Source: Antedon bifida
Lineage: Eukaryota; Echinodermata; Crinoidea; Comatulida; Antedonidae
Length of the DNA: 64,000 nt
Reading direction: 5' to 3'
NCBI GenBank assembly: GCA_963402885.1
Contig: OY727094.1
Coordinates: 312,501-376,500, forward strand
In this document: in pieces, positions 30,448-43,824 of the stretch
How positions within the stretch are numbered: position 1 is the first letter of the stretch
Layout of the letters: each line of letters opens with the position of its first letter
The notes under the pieces: generated by a model
What the model was told of the DNA's origin: nothing
Database searches by the model: none
The model's input: only the letters and a program-made list of their open reading frames with translations
Position numbers and translations under genes: made by a program

Positions 30448-33400
30448 AAACTTGTACTAATCAGTAACTGACCTGTGAATGCGCTCCATTGGCGTTTTTG
30501 CACAATTCGTTATAGCTTATGTGGTTTTCTCTATATTTAAAAAACTATGGCAAGAGGACGTATCGATTCCCGTGTAAATTGTGTACCAACATTGTATTGT
30601 ATTATCTGGTGTTACCATATACAGTACTGTATGTACATTAGGTGTGTTGTATTTTTGTCAAATCCTTGTTCTTATTTGAGTTTAATGTTTTTATGAACAG
30701 AACAGAGCAATCCGTTGTTATTTAGGCTACAAAATGACAGTCAGCGTATTTTAAGCTGTTTGATTGTTATATATAACACTTTTTTGATTACTTCTTGATT
30801 GCTATTATCTTGTATGTTATCATTATTGTATTGTAACGAAATATAAAATTATCATTACAAAATTTCTTGTAGATAATTACGTTATTAAAATCATCGAAGG
30901 AAGAAATTATCAAAATATTTAAATTACATAACCGGCGTTTGTTTATGAAAACGAAACAAATGTTGTTTATGATTTAAAAGAATAAAACTACCGATAAAGG
31001 TTTCGTGGATCATTGAATAAAAGACACATGTTTGTGTTTTTTTTTATTCAACTTGATATTTAAAGACTTTTTTTTCATTTCGGTGTTGACTTCAAAGGCG
31101 CAAATCGGAACACTATTTACATTTACAATTTGTTCAATAAGCAATGTTTGTGTGAAAACACTTTTATAGCATTGTTTAAAGTTAGTTTTTGGCCAGTTAT
31201 ATCATAAACGCCCATACTTCAACAAAACAAGGGCGGGTTAACATACCGGATTGAGTGATCAAATAAAGAGAAGATAAAAAGAATTAAAAGGATGAGTAAA
31301 TGAAATAGGAAAGTCAATAAAATATAGCGTACAACTAGTCCTGGTTATTTTGTATACGTATGCCCGTGTTTATTTCTTTATCGACAATAAGAGAAGGAAA
31401 TGCAGACACTTGGAACATAATGGCCTATAAAGTTTATGGCTGACGCGTTGCTTTAAATATGAACGCATTAATCGTGTTTAAAATACATGTTTAATAGGTT
31501 GCCTCGGATACAGTATTCATACTGTTATATACTAAAAAACTCAAACTTTCAGAAGTTGCTTCTCTGATTGGATATGAAGCCATACTGAAGCTGTTTACAC
31601 GCAGAGGTTGTTACTATGACTCGCATATTTTCGAGAACTGCTTTTAAGTTTAAGAATTCCAATTTACTTTAATATGTTCACAAGTTAATTATTTCTGCCC
31701 CGTCATTTGAAGTTTCAATTCGTAATGTTGTACCTAATTGACTTTAAAATACGATTTGAATCCGTTCTGCGTGAATACTTTTTATCAATTTTGAAACTTC
31801 AATCAATAATTGACTATGGAAGGTTTAGGCCTACTTATTTAAAATAAGTACAAATACGTTTAAACACCCGTATATAACATCTGTGCACACTTTAGAAACT
31901 ATGCTCAACGAAAATAACGACATGTATTTGGAAATTAACGAAGCTATAAAAGTTTGAAATATTATTCCAACCCTTTTGTAGTTCTTTGTTTAATGAAATG
32001 ACATGTAAGCGTTAAATGTGTCGGCTTGTCTGCTGATGCGTTCGTCCATCACGCTTCGCCTCCTCTCCTCTCCATCTGATTTTACTGCAGAACATTGTTT
32101 AACCAACACGTTAACCAGCCATCAATATTAACAACGTTGCTTCAGAATATGACATGCTTTCTTTATGACAACTGACAGTTCAAAAGAAAAAAATTCATTA
32201 TTATCTTATCGAAAACAAAACATTAATATTACGTATTTGTCACTAGATATTAAACTAAAACAAGAACAAATTGTTATACTTGGGAGTACAACTATAATAT
32301 TAAGGCGGTTATAATGTTTAAAATAAATTTTGCGCGACGAACAGCTATATGACTTAACTGCACAATGGCTATCTAAAAAAATACAAAATCAAAAATATTC
32401 ACATTGGTTTATATTTGAACACTACAGTCGATCATGAACGCAGTGACGTCATACATGGACATTCTTCTTTATGAATTAGAAATTGTGAAGACCCATGTAA
32501 AGTAAACGAATATTTTTAAAACATTTATCATTTTATTCTTTATCGGTGACCAAAAATGAAAATCATGCCATGGCAATATTACCTGGATGGGCTTAGCCAG
32601 TGAAAACAACAATAGTTTTATTTATATCCGCCAAGTCAAGTTATTTTTTACCTATAGATGACATTCTTTTTTTGTGAAACTGTTCACACTACTTAATATA
32701 TAGATAGATTTCTGTTGAAGTGCTGTGAGTCATAGTTTTAGAAAGTACCATCCGGGTTCTTTAGGATACTACAAAGTTAAACTCTTGTTTATAAAGCCCT
32801 CGCTTATAGGCTTACAAAACATCCGGCGGCCGTTTATATATTTGCAGAATTCACTACAAAATACAGACGTGCAGTAAAGATGGTAACCTAAAGGAACAGT
32901 GTGTCGTCCATCACATTATACCTTTTTGGCGTCCCATACTCGCTTTGGCAACTTTTACGCACATTGTTTGAATATATCTTGCAATTTTATACAAATAACT
33001 CTTACAAGACTTTTATGTAATCATGCCACTACAAAAAACATATATTTTTACGCGCGCGTTAGATGGTACGTAATTTGAACGCTTGCGTCAACTTTTTGTC
33101 TACGCGGCGTCGAGTTTCGAATAAAATTAGTCGCCTACTTGTATAACAGCTTTCAAGAAAATGTAAAGTTGAATCAATATTCAAGTAATTTTACCTACTA
33201 AATTGGAAAAGAATAAAATATAAACCTGTGCTTTACATAAAGACCAAAAAATGATTATATATTTTATATTTGTTAGAATAACTGTCTTGTGTTATTCTAA
33301 AGTGGCCAGCGTATTTACTGGAATTCCTTTGCCGTATTAAATATCTTTAGAAACCACTTAAGGGCCATTTAGAAACATCTTTACCCGTACATGAACTCAG

Positions 33401-35033
33401 AGCTGATAGCTTTTCTAAAATGCCAGCAAGTCGAACCTTAAGTCGGACTTAAGGGGATCCGATGAAACCATAATCTCTTAACAAGTGGATTTTAGTTGTA
33501 GGAAGTACACCAGTGTGAAATTCTCACCTTTGAAAGAAATAAAAACATGCACGATATTGTCAATGTCGGTTGATCACAGACTTGCCGACTTGGCTACGAT
33601 ACGGGGTTACAAATCAAAAAGAATGTCAAAGTTTTAACGACCGACGGAGCACATTGTTGCACGATAGACACACTATAAGAAAGAACGAATGTTATTTGTG
33701 CGCGATACATAATACACAATGTTAATTACAGAAACATTACATTATTATTATGTAATACATTAGCGATATAACGTACATAGCGTCGTGTTCTTTTGAAGAC
33801 GTACATTCAAGCTACGACGACTGCCGAATACAAAGATATGTTTGCATTGACAACGACGTCGTCGTGCGTCCTGTGCCGCAGCTTTTATTTGGCCTGCATT
33901 TTTTAGTTTAATATGTTCGTCACAAAGTTGTTCTTTTAGCCAAACAACCATTTGTGTTAAATATTAAATATATTTCGAAAAAGTAAAGCCAGAAAACATT
34001 CAATATAATACCAATTCAATAAATGTCATTGGAACATGTAGAGCGCGTCCTGTATATCTCATCCGCGTCGTTCTCGGTGAATACGTCGTCTAGGCTATAT
34101 TATACAAACACTCGCTTTTTGTACACCCGGTGTTGTACGCGCGTACGCTGTAACGTGTGTGCATGACGTTGAATACTTCTCGGGTATATTAAGTCTATTT
34201 AATGTCAGTTTTGTACTATAAAATATGTCTTAATAGTAGTTTTTATCAATGGCATGAGTGAAACCTTAAGCCACAAATTTTTTCAAGCATTTTACTCTAA
34301 AACAACAATAGAAGAATAGAAGTAACAATCTTACTGAACTTTGCAGGCAGGCCTTTGAGAATTACCGCCAATGTATAATACGCTTAGACGTTGCTTCAGG
34401 CTCTGATCTCAAATCAAAATATTAAATTCAAAAGTTAGGCAAAAGAAACAGACTTTGGTGAATAGGTGTTGTGATCCATTTGGCACAGACAATAACATTT
34501 TATTGATCAGGTTGGATATTCATCCCGCCTCTAACACATGCTGTTATTTCACAGATTCAATCTATCTTTGTTGAAGAATTAATATCCACTGTAAGTTTTC
34601 TTATTTTGGAATAATTTATTATTTTTGTAACTGACGGCGATACAATAATAAATAAATGTATAGGGCCTAAGTCTTTCGTAATCACCATTTAATAACCACC
34701 CAGTATGTTAGTTGTACCTTAGAAATGTATTTGTTGTAATGGTGTTTCTCCTCGCCAATTTTTTTTATCAGCCTGTGAACATAAATCACAAGTTAAACTA
34801 TTACAATTAATACTATTACAAAACTTCAGTAATAATTCCTCTGCCCTCAACATTCATCTTCGCTTCATCAAATGCAATATAACCACAATGATCTAACCAA
34901 TGACTATTCCTCAGAGCATAGATGGATAAAATAGCTCCAGAGGGTAGCCTTTGTCCATCCCATCATTCAGAATCGATTGGCACCGTGTACAGCCAACACC
35001 TGATTGGCTAATAGTTTTTTTGTTGTTGCAGTC

Positions 35034-35180
35034 TTAAGCTCTGTCTGCACTCAAAAGTTTGACGACAAAAAAATGTGTGATGTGCCCAAATATGGTAGTG
35101 ATATGACATCATCATGTCCATATATGGGCATATCACATTTTTTTGTCACATAAAGTTTGATAGTGTAGATAGAGCTTTAA
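35034..35180 (+). repeat. MITE family A, copy 4
   Basis: TTAAGCTCTGTCTGCACTCA at the left and AGTTTGATAGTGTAGATAGA at the right. The central part is the reverse complement of that in copies 1, 7 and 8 (GATATGACATCATCATGTCC), so the interior is inverted. Confidence 0.88.
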
Positions 35181-37054
35181 ATTATTTAAGTTTTCGTTCT
35201 CAGAATAGTAGTGATAAGATTTGTTTTTGTTTCTTTAATATCCAAAGAACCTTACAAATCCTGTAATAAAATTAGTATTTTATTTTTGTAGAACTTTCTC
35301 ACTTAAAAATGTTAACAGTATCCTTTGACAATAAAGTAATATCATTTATGCAATTTTATTGGTCCGTTGAGTGCCATATTTCACTTCAAAATGACGTCAG
35401 GGCAGACAATAGAAATTTATTCCATCGCTATATAAATCTGTTTAAGTTTTAACAACAAAAGAAGCAACACTGTCGTCGAATATATACCGCTTAGATCATA
35501 CCCTGTAGGCAAAACGGTTCAATTGTTTTCCTTGTTCCGTGTGCTAATGATGTAAATTGTACAATTCGTATTCAGACAATTGAATATTTAACCAAACAAT
35601 GCAAAAAATGACTTTTGTATGAATTGGTTACAGTAGTTGTATAAATTTTAAATGTTTAATTTGAAATTATTCCCTCGTTTTGTAAAGATGTAATCTATGT
35701 GTTTAAACAAAGACAGTAAATAGTGTTTATACATTTTATCGTGTTTTGTGGTCAATATTTAATATTTTGTTCAGAGCAGATTACTGATTTATGAAATACA
35801 AGGCGTTTTAATTGAAACATTCAATAGTAAATGGAGACTTTTCAGTTTTACCATTTTAAAGCAAATTTACTTTCTCTAAACTTTCTTTAAACTCGAATTT
35901 TAGACATTAACATCCAGAATCTTGAGTATCTAGCAAAACTGGTATATAGTAACTAATATATAAACTAATGAAACATCCACATTTATTAAATTATCTTTAA
36001 AATTGAATTCTAGGCATGTCGTGTGTTACAATTGCCTGAATAAATAATGCGCTATTAAAAAATGATACACTACATTATGCAAAAGTGGAGTTTCGTTTTA
36101 TATGAAGAAGATATACGTAAATACCAAAGAGAGAAACTCGGAGTTTTTCCTTACACTGTACTGTTTGCGTACATCCTTTTTCTGCGCATTTGCCTACAGC
36201 ACACGTGTCGAAGATTTAAAAATGTCCATCACAGATTACGTCTCGTAATATCTTATATTATTGAATGATATGATTTATTTTTTATATTTATGAAAATAAC
36301 AAAAGACTATTGTTTGCAATTCATCATGTGTCTGTGTGACGTATAGGCAAGATGTCCTTGAGATCACAGTATTTTTTCTCGAAAATAGTACGTCTTAAAC
36401 ATACAATGTGTAAGCCTATGTTCTACTGTTTATAATTATGGGTTTTAGTATGATACACGTGTTTTTTCGAAAGTGGGCTCTGGTTGTGGTTTGATTGCGG
36501 CCGTTGCCGTATGGTTGACATACCCAGAAAGACGTAGGCGTTTCAGCTGCGTGTTCTTAACACGGATCTTTATCTTTGACGTATTGAGAAGTGTGTCGTA
36601 TCAATAGCAAAGTAGGTCATACTGTTCCCCGCTACCAATGTTCACATTCTATTTATTTATAAATTAGAAACGTTAATTTCAGCATATTATGTTTAGTCCT
36701 GTCTTTTTGACGCGCACGTAGCCTAGTGATATATCACGCGTCGAAGTGTTCATGCGCGTTACGGTGCGTTGAATTACATACTTTTAATCAGATAGGTTTA
36801 TCATCAGCCGTCTGAAACATTTTTAATTTACTGCAGCAGAAGGTAAAGCAACATAATAAGTTCATTCTTAGCTCTCAATGCGCTGCATATTATTACCCCA
36901 GTCATTTTTTTGGATTAAACACTTATGGAAACATAGGGCTACTCTCATAATAATAATGTAGCTAGTAATCAGCGCAAAGTTGTGTCTTGATCTAACCGGT
37001 ACCCATTTTGTACACCTGGGTGGAGAGAGGCAAATGTAAGTAAAGTATCAAGCC

Positions 37055-37219
37055 TTAAGCTTGGTTTCAACTAGGACGCAACGCAAGGACGTAAGCCGCA
37101 ACCCATGCGAATTGACCAATCAAAGCGATGGATTATTCGAACTGTCGTTTGTGATTGGTCAATTCGCTTACGTTACTGCTTACGTCCTTACTTTGCGTCC
37201 AAATGAGAACCAAGCTTAA
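37055..37219. repeat. MITE family B, copy 4 (best preserved ends)
   Basis: TTAAGCTTGGTTTCAACTAG at the left and ATGAGAACCAAGCTTAAG at the right, with arms GGACGCAACGCAAGGACGT and ACGTCCTTACTTTGCGTCC. TTAA flanks both ends. Confidence 0.88.
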
Positions 37220-37231
37220 GGATACAAGCAA

Positions 37232-37307
37232 TGCGGCGAGAGTTGGATTTGAACCACTATCTCACGATCAATAATCCAACGTCCAACACACTACGCCACA
37301 CGCCCTC
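37232..37307 (-). repeat. tRNA-derived SINE head or tRNA pseudogene, second family
   Basis: On the minus strand: GGGCGTGTGGCGTAGTGTG (A-box-like), then GATTATTGATCGTGAG, then GTGGTTCAAATCCAACTC (B box). The acceptor stem does not close, so not a functional tRNA gene by eye. It differs from the SINE at 2738. Confidence 0.65.
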
Positions 37308-37383
37308 ATAATCCATATGTTGCAAGCCACTGTTGGTAATGACTCGCTTTTGTGATGAAGCTCAGAAACTATCTTGACGTTTT

Positions 37384-37436
37384 TGCGCTAAACGCAATCT
37401 GCGCTAAACGCTTACTGCCCTAAACGCAGTCTGCGC
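37384..37436 (+). repeat. GCGCTAAACGC short tandem repeat
   Basis: TGCGCTAAACGCAATCTGCG and two further decayed copies, with a unit of about 17-20 bases. Confidence 0.8.
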
Positions 37437-37483
37437 ATTGGCATGGATCTCGTGTTTCAAACGTCTGGTACGAGAATCTAATA

Positions 37484-37603
37484 TAAAGCTTGTTTCCTAG
37501 GACGCAACACAAGTAATTTGACATATCACAAGTGACGGCTCAGGATCCGTCGTCGTCGCTTGTGATTAGTCAATGCGTGTGTCCTAGTGGGAACTGAGCT
37601 TAA
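37484..37603. repeat. MITE family B, copy 5 (short)
   Basis: AAAGCTTGTTTCCTAGGACG at the left and TCCTAGTGGGAACTGAGCTT at the right. The interior is reduced but keeps ATCACAAGTGACGG and CGCTTGTGATTAGTC. Confidence 0.78.
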
Positions 37604-40600
37604 AGATTCAAATGAGAAGGTGCTTGAAGTGTGTTCGCGATCGATTTGAGTTGAGATAATGATGTTATTAATATTTTGATTTGATATTCTTCTGTTGCCA
37701 TGTCTTATTGGTATAGGCTGGCTGGTAGTTAGTTTGATTTATAATTTAGCTTTATTGTGGATAGTTTGTAAAAATCTTCCCAAGAAGAAGAACTGTAAAT
37801 GCATGCGTATCGTTGGCTGGAAGATGTGTTAAACCTGACTAGTTATCAGTTTATACAATCGCAAATATTATATTTCAATAAAGCAGTAATTTGCCAATTT
37901 AATTTCCATTCACAGCAACGGGGCGTACAATTAGACGCTGTTTTGCTTCGTTACTGACATAGTAGCTATTTAGTGGCGTGTATAACACCTTATCGACCTC
38001 AACACTGAGGGCTCCGACTTGTACTCCAGCAGTGCGCAGTACGCCCGCGGGAACCGCCGTGGTACTTAGCAACACTCTACGCGTTGTGTCAATACTTAAT
38101 GGGCGAAATGAGCCGTCGGCGGCCTTAACGTCTTTGTTTCAGCCAGCATCTGTTAGCTAGTCATTCTGCAACATGTTCGTGTTGACAAACTTGAGGCGAA
38201 TGTCTGTTGATATTTACAACTACTTCTTATGATATTAAACATTCTATTGAGTATGTTTATACTATGTTAGCTTGGTTGGCCTTTTCAGCTCCCTGGTGGA
38301 AGAAATCGAAGCAGTCAATTTATCCACACTGGATCCCATCTGGATTACTCTCTAGAGCGTTTCACTTGTGTCTTTGATTTTTGTCATTGTTTCAAAAATT
38401 GTGATAAGTTTACATTTGTAAGTCAAGTATGACGTCACTGGGGGAATGATTATACTAGCTTCGCAAAAGGTCATATTTCCTATGTCTTTTCAACCGTAAG
38501 AATTGGTCCTCCCACAAAGAAAAACCATTTGCTGTTGCTGTAATCGTATGTAATTGATACAAACGACAGATTCATCATTGACTTAACTTCATAAACAAAC
38601 AAAGTAATAGCATTATTAATGCGCTATTGGCGTACCATACATACTCAATGGATTTAAGTTTAGATCTTCTAGAGTTAATCAGGCCCGTTATTGCATAAAA
38701 GTAAATATATTCACAGGAATTGAACTTTTTTGACGTTTTGAAGATGAAAAGGCATGGGCCTAAAACGCACTATTTAAAAGATGGATAACTTGATGAAACT
38801 GTTAAAATTAAATCCAACTATATATTGCGATATTTTAGTGCATGACAGTTTAAATGGTAATATTTTAAAAACTATATTACGTATATTTGTCAAACAGTTG
38901 TAATGTATATGTCTACGATGGCTGTAAGTGTTTTTGTCGTGCCTTCCGCTCGACTGGTCCCGGAATGCCCAAAGAGGTAAATTTTGCCAGAAATGCAAGC
39001 CTCGATTTCTACAGGCTAGAATATCAGCTTTCTTTTAGCCGAGGGCAGTTCACACATGGCTAGAAAGTGAATAATTCCTAGTGTCATTCTTTAGATAATA
39101 TTACTTCTAGGCTGTTGCGAATAACTGACTTCCGTAGGATTTATGTGACTTTTCCGCGTGGGTTCATGCGAAGGCATGAGCAACGCGAGTCCCCACGGCC
39201 ATCAACTCGCGGATCGCTATCTGTTTATTTTCGCGCAGGTGCCGTGTTTGTTTCATCGGCAACCATGCGTAAGTCCATAGATTACTAAAAAGAAATGATG
39301 AGATATTTTCGTAGCAAAAGTACAATTCCCTGCCGGATGCCGTATTCAATATATTCTTGTAGTATCGAAGCGGTAGTGCATTGAGCCGCCACTTCGAAGC
39401 CACCACACGCACCTGTCTTAGGCGTACATCACTTTGATCGCTTACGAGCTTGTCTGCTGAAGGTTGACAAAGATGGGCTTAAATTTTGATATAAATATAT
39501 GCCATTGATTATTGTGTAAGCCGATGGAATAAAGCAAATAGGCTGTTTGTCTAATACCATACACGACTTTAATAAAAACAGTGTCGCAATAATCACCATC
39601 AATAAGGCATTCATTATCGTCCTTAGGTTTATTGCTTAAAATGATGAATTCAAAACGTTGTATAATGTAATAAACAACATCGACAGTCATTGAATGTGAA
39701 ATGTTAGCACAAAAACTGGTAACACATGCGCATGTAAACGTTGAAAAAGCCAATGCAACACACGTCTACCCCGATAGTCAAACCAGGTTTACAGCATTTA
39801 GACTGTGTCGGCGTCCCATACTTTCTAAATCTTTTTATACACGTCTCCCGAAGAAAATAACTTTTCGTGAATTAGGTTCTTGACATTTTTGGTTGTTTCT
39901 TCAAGAATTTTTATGTAAAATTTCATTTTGTGGATTCACCTATTGAATTTTATTTCATTGCAAACTATCTAATGATCTCATTCGATATATTGCTTGTTTG
40001 AAATAACGAAAAAGAACGAAAATAGACATTTTTAAAAATCCATCTGTACATTCAGAACAAATAATACTACATAATAATGTTATATTAAGTTAAATTTGTT
40101 GGCACATTTCAAATAACGTTTTATCACATTCAATTTAATAATTCGGTCATAGAACATATACGGTATACTCTACGACAGCAGTTCACTGAGACTTTTGTTG
40201 ACGGGGTCGCGACATCGACACGACGCTGTCACACTGGTGTGACGAATTTGTCGCTCGAGTTTTCTCATTAACACTATGAAATGTGTTAACATTCAAATGT
40301 TCCCAGCTTAAAACACTTGTTTCCAAGGAAACCAAAAACATAACAGAATGAATCCGTCAGCATTTACCAGTTAAGTACCTAATTAAGATACTTTAATTAA
40401 ACTAAGACTTTAGGGAATAACATCTAATTAAATGGTGACTTAAAAATTGCCCTGTCGTTCAAAATGTTAGCCAAGAGCGTTAGTTAAAAATGATTATTAT
40501 CCCAATGCAAGCTTCAATTAGATCTATCCATCATGTGCATTTACATATTAATAACTATCTGTATTGTAACATTGTTCGTTGTAATATTTGTATTTAGTAA

Positions 40601-42451
40601 TCGTTTTGGCATAAATATTATCAAAGTATGAGAAAGTTGTATTATAATTGTTGAATGTCTAATTACGACAACGCAATTAATACAACTCATTGTCCCTTAT
40701 GTCGTACATTTATATTTCATCATTCGAAATTAATCGAAAACCTGAATGTAGCTTATCGTTTAAAAAAAACCCATGATGATAGAATTTGATATGCATTTGT
40801 TACAGCATTTTCAATATCACCAATTTTGGCATTTTATGTTTTTTAAACTGGTTCAGCAAATTCCCAATTAGATTAGTGTGAATGAACAACGAATGTTATA
40901 TTTTTTAACCCATAAGGCTACGAAACAGGGCAACCACAAGACAAGCCAAAAAAACCGTTTACAAATAATGGTGAACAAAACAAAAAAAGAAAAAACATTT
41001 TTTAAAATATTATAATTAATTCCAACAAAACAATACTATTTCTTAGATGCCAAAGGCATTCCTCTGATTTGGGATTTCTGAACAAAACGAAATTTTGGAA
41101 ATTTGGTTACTGATTTTAGAATAAATATGAATTTTAAATTGCAACCTAACTTCTGATTTTCTTTACTTGTAAACCGTTAACGAACAACGACTAGCATATG
41201 TTCATATTTGCGGTAACTGCAGGCCTATACATTCCGATGTCAATACATACAGTTAGTGAAGTCTTGATGTTTTTCAGACAGGTTCAGTATGTTACAACAT
41301 GGTGTGTAGATGTGTTCATCGTTCCTGATGACTCTGCGTCAATACGCGCGCGTAGCTGCGTTTACGTATTCAACCTATCACAAGTGACGGCTCACTGATT
41401 TTTAATTGGGTAAGAACCGCGATCAGATTTAAAACCCAGTCTATAGAGTTTGCGCAAAAACTAAATACGGTGTAATCTTACGCGAGTACGCAATCATCCA
41501 TTTTTGTTGCAATATCGTACCACTTCTCATTTAAATCCCATACTCCCCCACGCTACCACCGTTGTACTTTTAATGTTAATGTTACAAATTCATTAAACGC
41601 GTTTAATCTATGTATAGGCTATGCGCCTAGACTACCGTGTTACCTCTACGCCGACAGTGGAGACACAAAACCACCAACAAAATGTTTTGATTTGGTACAA
41701 TATAATATTATTAGTCGAAACACAAACTTTCTTTGATCTATAAGCTTTGTTGTATTTTCATGTCGTGATCTATGAATGTGTGCTCGTTGTCTGTTGATTG
41801 CAGACGAAACAACATTGTATTATGATTCTCAGTCAAGTTTAATACGCGTAATGGTTGTCCTTGACAACACAGCAGTGCTCAAATCCATGTCCACTCATAA
41901 GTAATAGTTTATTTTCAATGATAATTTACGAAATAACAACGGCCTGAGACGATCAGTTTACAATATCCTGTATAACAATCGGATTGATTGTACCGCACTG
42001 GTATGATTATTGTTTCTTTATTCTGACTTTCGATTACACTGAAAACGTAAGATTCCGCCGACAAAGTTCCTCTCGTGAAAGATGAGCTGACATTCAGGTT
42101 TTGGACATGCGTAATCACGCTTTTGTAGACAGTTTTCTATTTGTTTATGGTTTATTGAAGCCCAAAAGAATGTTTAGTTTTAAAGATTTGAATATCTTGT
42201 GTTGTAAGCGGCCCATATGAGCCAGCGGCGTTTATTATATAGAGATACTTCAGATTTGATTCGAGTAGTTTTCTTAAAGTTGCATTACATGCCGACTGCT
42301 CCAAATCCTGTTGTAGAACTTAACACAAACTTTATATCTGTGAATAGAGATTGTAACTGTATATTTATTCCTAAGTGAGTTTATCCTGTAAATGAAAGTG
42401 GAATTCTTTTTGTAATTCTTTATTTTTATTTTGCTTGTATTGTTTGTCTGG

Positions 42452-42531
42452 AGTTAGAGAGACACGCCCTTTGGTGTCTCTCCTCAGTGCTCCCTTTTTA
42501 TGTTTTACTGAAAAGAATAAATAAAACTTGA
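42452..42531 (+). repeat. Retroelement 3' tail (GAGACACGCCCTTTGG type), copy 2
   Basis: AGAGAGACACGCCCTTTGGT, then CTCAGTGCTCCC, then TTTTACTGAAAAGAATAAAT, matching the copy at 3320. The CCTTTGG region with the following GTGTCTCTC forms a small stem. Confidence 0.55.
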
Positions 42532-42599
42532 GTCATGTGCACTCAATCTGCGTCTTCATCGTTGTCGAAAAATAAACGGTGTTGTAGCGCACACTATGA

Positions 42600-42705
42600 C
42601 ATTTATTTTATTTTATTTTATTTTATTCGGTATATAAAAATATATTACAAAACGACAGTCAAGGACTGAAATGAATTGTATTACAATCAGCCTTTTATAT
42701 TAAAG
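42600..42705 (-). repeat. Retroelement 3' tail, inverted
   Basis: On the minus strand, TGTCGTTTTGTAATATATTT is followed by ATACCGAATAAAATAAAATA. Probably a truncated LINE end lying tail to tail with the previous one. Confidence 0.4.
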
Positions 42706-43657
42706 TCTTGTTTGAAATACATAGCATTATAGTTGTAGTTGTCCAAATTGTCAATTTCATTAGCTAGGATTATTCCATATTTTATACTTTATAATAATGG
42801 ACAACGGCACACTTATTACGACACATGTGTTGTTTTCTTTATAACCATTTTTGCATTGTTTTTGTAGAACGATGAATTTGAATTTTACTGTTTTACAACA
42901 GATTCTAAGTTTTTATTATGAATTCAAATTTGCCTTACAAAATTATAATCTGGTCTTGAGTCGTTTTTTCTGATACTGAACGATAACTTTGACTCCCCTA
43001 GGCCTAGGATCAATTTCATTTAGGCCGCCTTCAATAACGTCTCATGTGAGTCGTTGGAGACGCTGACCATCGCTAGTGCTCACAAGAGAGGCTAAACACG
43101 TGATATGATTACATATTTTATTCACCTTCGAAAGTTTATATTAACATCTTCAGGCTATATAACCTTATCATCTTCAGGCTATTTAACCGCGAACTACTAT
43201 CAATGCCGTGCCGAAAATTACCTCAAAGTGTGATCCTGCTGAGTTTAAATAGACACGATTAGAGCACATTAATTCTTAAAGATATAGGTGTTCTTATCAT
43301 TTTTAAGTATCAACATGTATTACTGCCTAAGTATTTTAATAACTAATTGATAGATTTGAATATTAACCAATCATGTTTGTAATACGAAGGTCACACATAA
43401 ACGCAGGTAAATTTTGGAACACAACTTAATCTAAAATACCCATAGAAAACGACGATTATCTGTCTGTATCTCCGCATAAAATGGCATTACCTGGCAGTAT
43501 CGTAGGAACATTCTGTAATACGGTGTCACGTTATAACATGTGGTGACATTATATATCAACGTTAAGCTTCTGGCCTAATACAGGCTTCATATGTGATACA
43601 TATTACTATTACTTACTTATTAATTAAAACCTTTTAAACTGCGATTTTTAAAATGTA

Positions 43658-43824
43658 TCTTGGTTCCCACTGCGACGCAACGCAAGGACGTAACGCAACG
43701 TAAGTGAATTGGCCAATCACAAGCGATGGATTATGGATTATTCAAACAGTGGCTTGTCATTGGTCAACTCGCTTGCGTTGCGCGTAAGTCCTTGCGTTGC
43801 GTCTCTAGTTGGGAACCACGCTTA
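43658..43824. repeat. MITE family B, copy 6
   Basis: TCTTGGTTCCCACTGCGACG at the left, CTAGTTGGGAACCACGCTTA at the right. Its interior (GATTATTCAAACAGTGGCTT) is shared closely with copy 1 at 2198, suggesting recent common origin. Confidence 0.88.

Larger units (their letters stand above)
25001..37050. other. Non-coding stretch with normal CpG, few repeats
   Basis: About 12 kb without a supportable coding exon. It contains two MITEs (28675, 35034), a microsatellite (30389-30447), retroelement tails (about 27560 and 29980), a duplicated 40-base fragment (28236 and 29824), and a 36-base exon-like segment with good splice flanks (34555-34590). It precedes lhx1/5 and may hold its distal regulatory DNA. 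Confidence 0.5.

Noticed and set aside
37232-37307. Possible functional tRNA gene on the minus strand.
   Set aside because: A and B boxes are present, but the acceptor and D stems do not pair well; more likely a SINE head or pseudogene.
39164-39753. Several 60-100-residue open frames on the minus strand.
   Set aside because: No domain, no linked exons or splice series; overlapping frames suggest chance.
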